NCBI GenBank assembly: GCA_025362165.1
Contig: JANYHY010000399.1
Location: 1-6,584 of the forward strand
Source of the DNA: Myxococcales bacterium
GTDB taxonomy: Bacteria > Myxococcota_A > Polyangia > Polyangiales > Polyangiaceae
Direction: 5' to 3'
Length of the DNA: 6,584 nucleotides
Shown: in pieces, positions 5,906 to 6,584 of the stretch
How the letters are laid out: every line of letters begins with the position of its first letter
Position numbering within the stretch: the stretch's first letter is position 1
The notes under the pieces: model-generated
Told to the model about the DNA's origin: nothing
What the model saw: only the letters and a program-made list of their open reading frames with translations
Database searches by the model: none
Program-made: the position numbers and the translations under genes

Positions 5906-5914
5906 CTTCGCGCT

Positions 5915-6584
5915 GTGCGCAAGGGAGCGGCGACTATCGGGTTCGCGATTGCGATTTTGGCGGCTCGAGCGGCCTTCGCGGCACCAGCGGACGATGTGCG
6001 CGCAGGGCTCGCCGCGAGGGCTCGGTCGCCTGGAGATGCTCGCGCGAGCTTCGATGTCGCCGCGAAGGGCGATGACCCGCTCGCCGCCGCCGAGGCGCTC
6101 TACGAGCTCGCTGACATGGATGAGGACGACCTCGCGTTCGCTGCTGCGCTCGACCACTATCGCGCTTCGCTCGCGCGCGCGCCTCAGTCTCGATATGCGC
6201 CGCGCGCGGAGACTCGGATCGATTACCTGCGCCGCCACGCAGAGGGCGACTTTCAGCCGCTCGTTCGCGTCGAGCGCGTCCGTCGCGACGCACACTTCGC
6301 GGACGCGCAGACGATCGATGCGCTCGCCAAGGACGCCGATGCGTTTCCACCGGGGCGCGTGCGCGTAGAGGCGTGGCTCGTCGTGGGCGATGCCTACCAG
6401 CGCCGGCTCAATCGTCCAGATGACGCTCTCATTGCGTATCGGAAGATCCTCGCAGACTCAGAGACCGATCCGCTGGCGCGCCAGCAAGCCGCGCATGACG
6501 CCGTCGACATCCTCTCCGCGCGCGGCGACTACGATGGCGCGCTCGCGTCGGCGATGGTGGTCGAGTCGTACGACACCGCGCTCG
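5915..6584 (+). CDS. Secreted TPR-like helical repeat protein, 3' end beyond window
   Basis: An open frame from GTG 5915 to the window edge gives at least 223 residues without a stop. It begins MRKGAATIGFAIAILAARAA and then FAAPADD, a good Sec signal peptide with likely cleavage after AFA. The mature part is almost all helical and Ala/Arg/Asp-rich, with TPR-like pairs at about 56-105 (AAAEALYELA, ALDHYRASLARAPQSRYA) and 131-210 (VEAWLVVGDAYQRRLNRPDD, ALIAYRKILADSETDP, HDAVDILSARGDYDGALAS). TPR proteins of this kind usually act as protein-protein scaffolds in the periplasm or envelope. The frame is also open up to a TTG at 5864, but the signal peptide and GGAAG site favour 5915. The start lies 50 bases from that of the divergent lipoprotein. 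The missing 3' part prevents naming a family. Confidence 0.75.
   Translation, partial: MRKGAATIGFAIAILAARAAFAAPADDVRAGLAARARSPGDARASFDVAAKGDDPLAAAEALYELADMDEDDLAFAAALDHYRASLARAPQSRYAPRAETRIDYLRRHAEGDFQPLVRVERVRRDAHFADAQTIDALAKDADAFPPGRVRVEAWLVVGDAYQRRLNRPDDALIAYRKILADSETDPLARQQAAHDAVDILSARGDYDGALASAMVVESYDTAL

Overview
The window is a compact, GC-rich (about 60-67% by spot count) stretch of chromosome. It holds six complete genes and two that run off the edges. Coding on both strands is dense, the gaps are short (9 to 149 bases), Shine-Dalgarno sites are weak or absent, and GTG/TTG starts seem to be used. Cysteine-rich lipoproteins, a protein joining a DUF4388 (PATAN-like) domain to a J-domain, and membrane or secreted TPR proteins together suggest a myxobacterium-like organism (Myxococcota, probably a polyangial lineage). 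That assignment is inferred from gene style; there is no marker gene.

Layout. On the minus strand, an exported protein leaves the window at base 1. Just upstream of it, and probably co-transcribed, is a lipoprotein with a degenerate von Willebrand A-like core and a cysteine-rich C-terminal end (139-1221). A 149-base divergent gap with nested inverted repeats separates it from a plus-strand, membrane-anchored coiled-coil/TPR protein (1371-2231). That gene converges on a two-gene minus-strand unit: a small secreted four-cysteine protein (2987-3388) followed by the DUF4388-J-domain protein (2241-2951). Only 24 bases separate the start of the secreted protein from a divergent small lipoprotein (3413-4000). 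This lipoprotein converges on a large minus-strand lipoprotein with calcium-loop repeats and a propeller-like C-terminal part (4014-5864). Finally, a secreted TPR-type protein starts divergently near 5915, at a non-ATG codon, and continues past the window end.

Taken together, seven of the eight products are predicted to be exported, lipidated or membrane-anchored; the J-domain protein is the only cytoplasmic one. No recognised enzyme, transport system, defence system, mobile element, CRISPR array or RNA gene was found. The genes alternate in strand in singletons and pairs, so they look like a neighbourhood of envelope proteins, not one operon with a single pathway. No exciting new system is evident. 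The most interesting points are the degenerate VWA lipoprotein, the DUF4388-J fusion, the three-part large lipoprotein, the unusually tight divergent start at 3389-3412, and the 3'-edge TPR gene whose start is not ATG.
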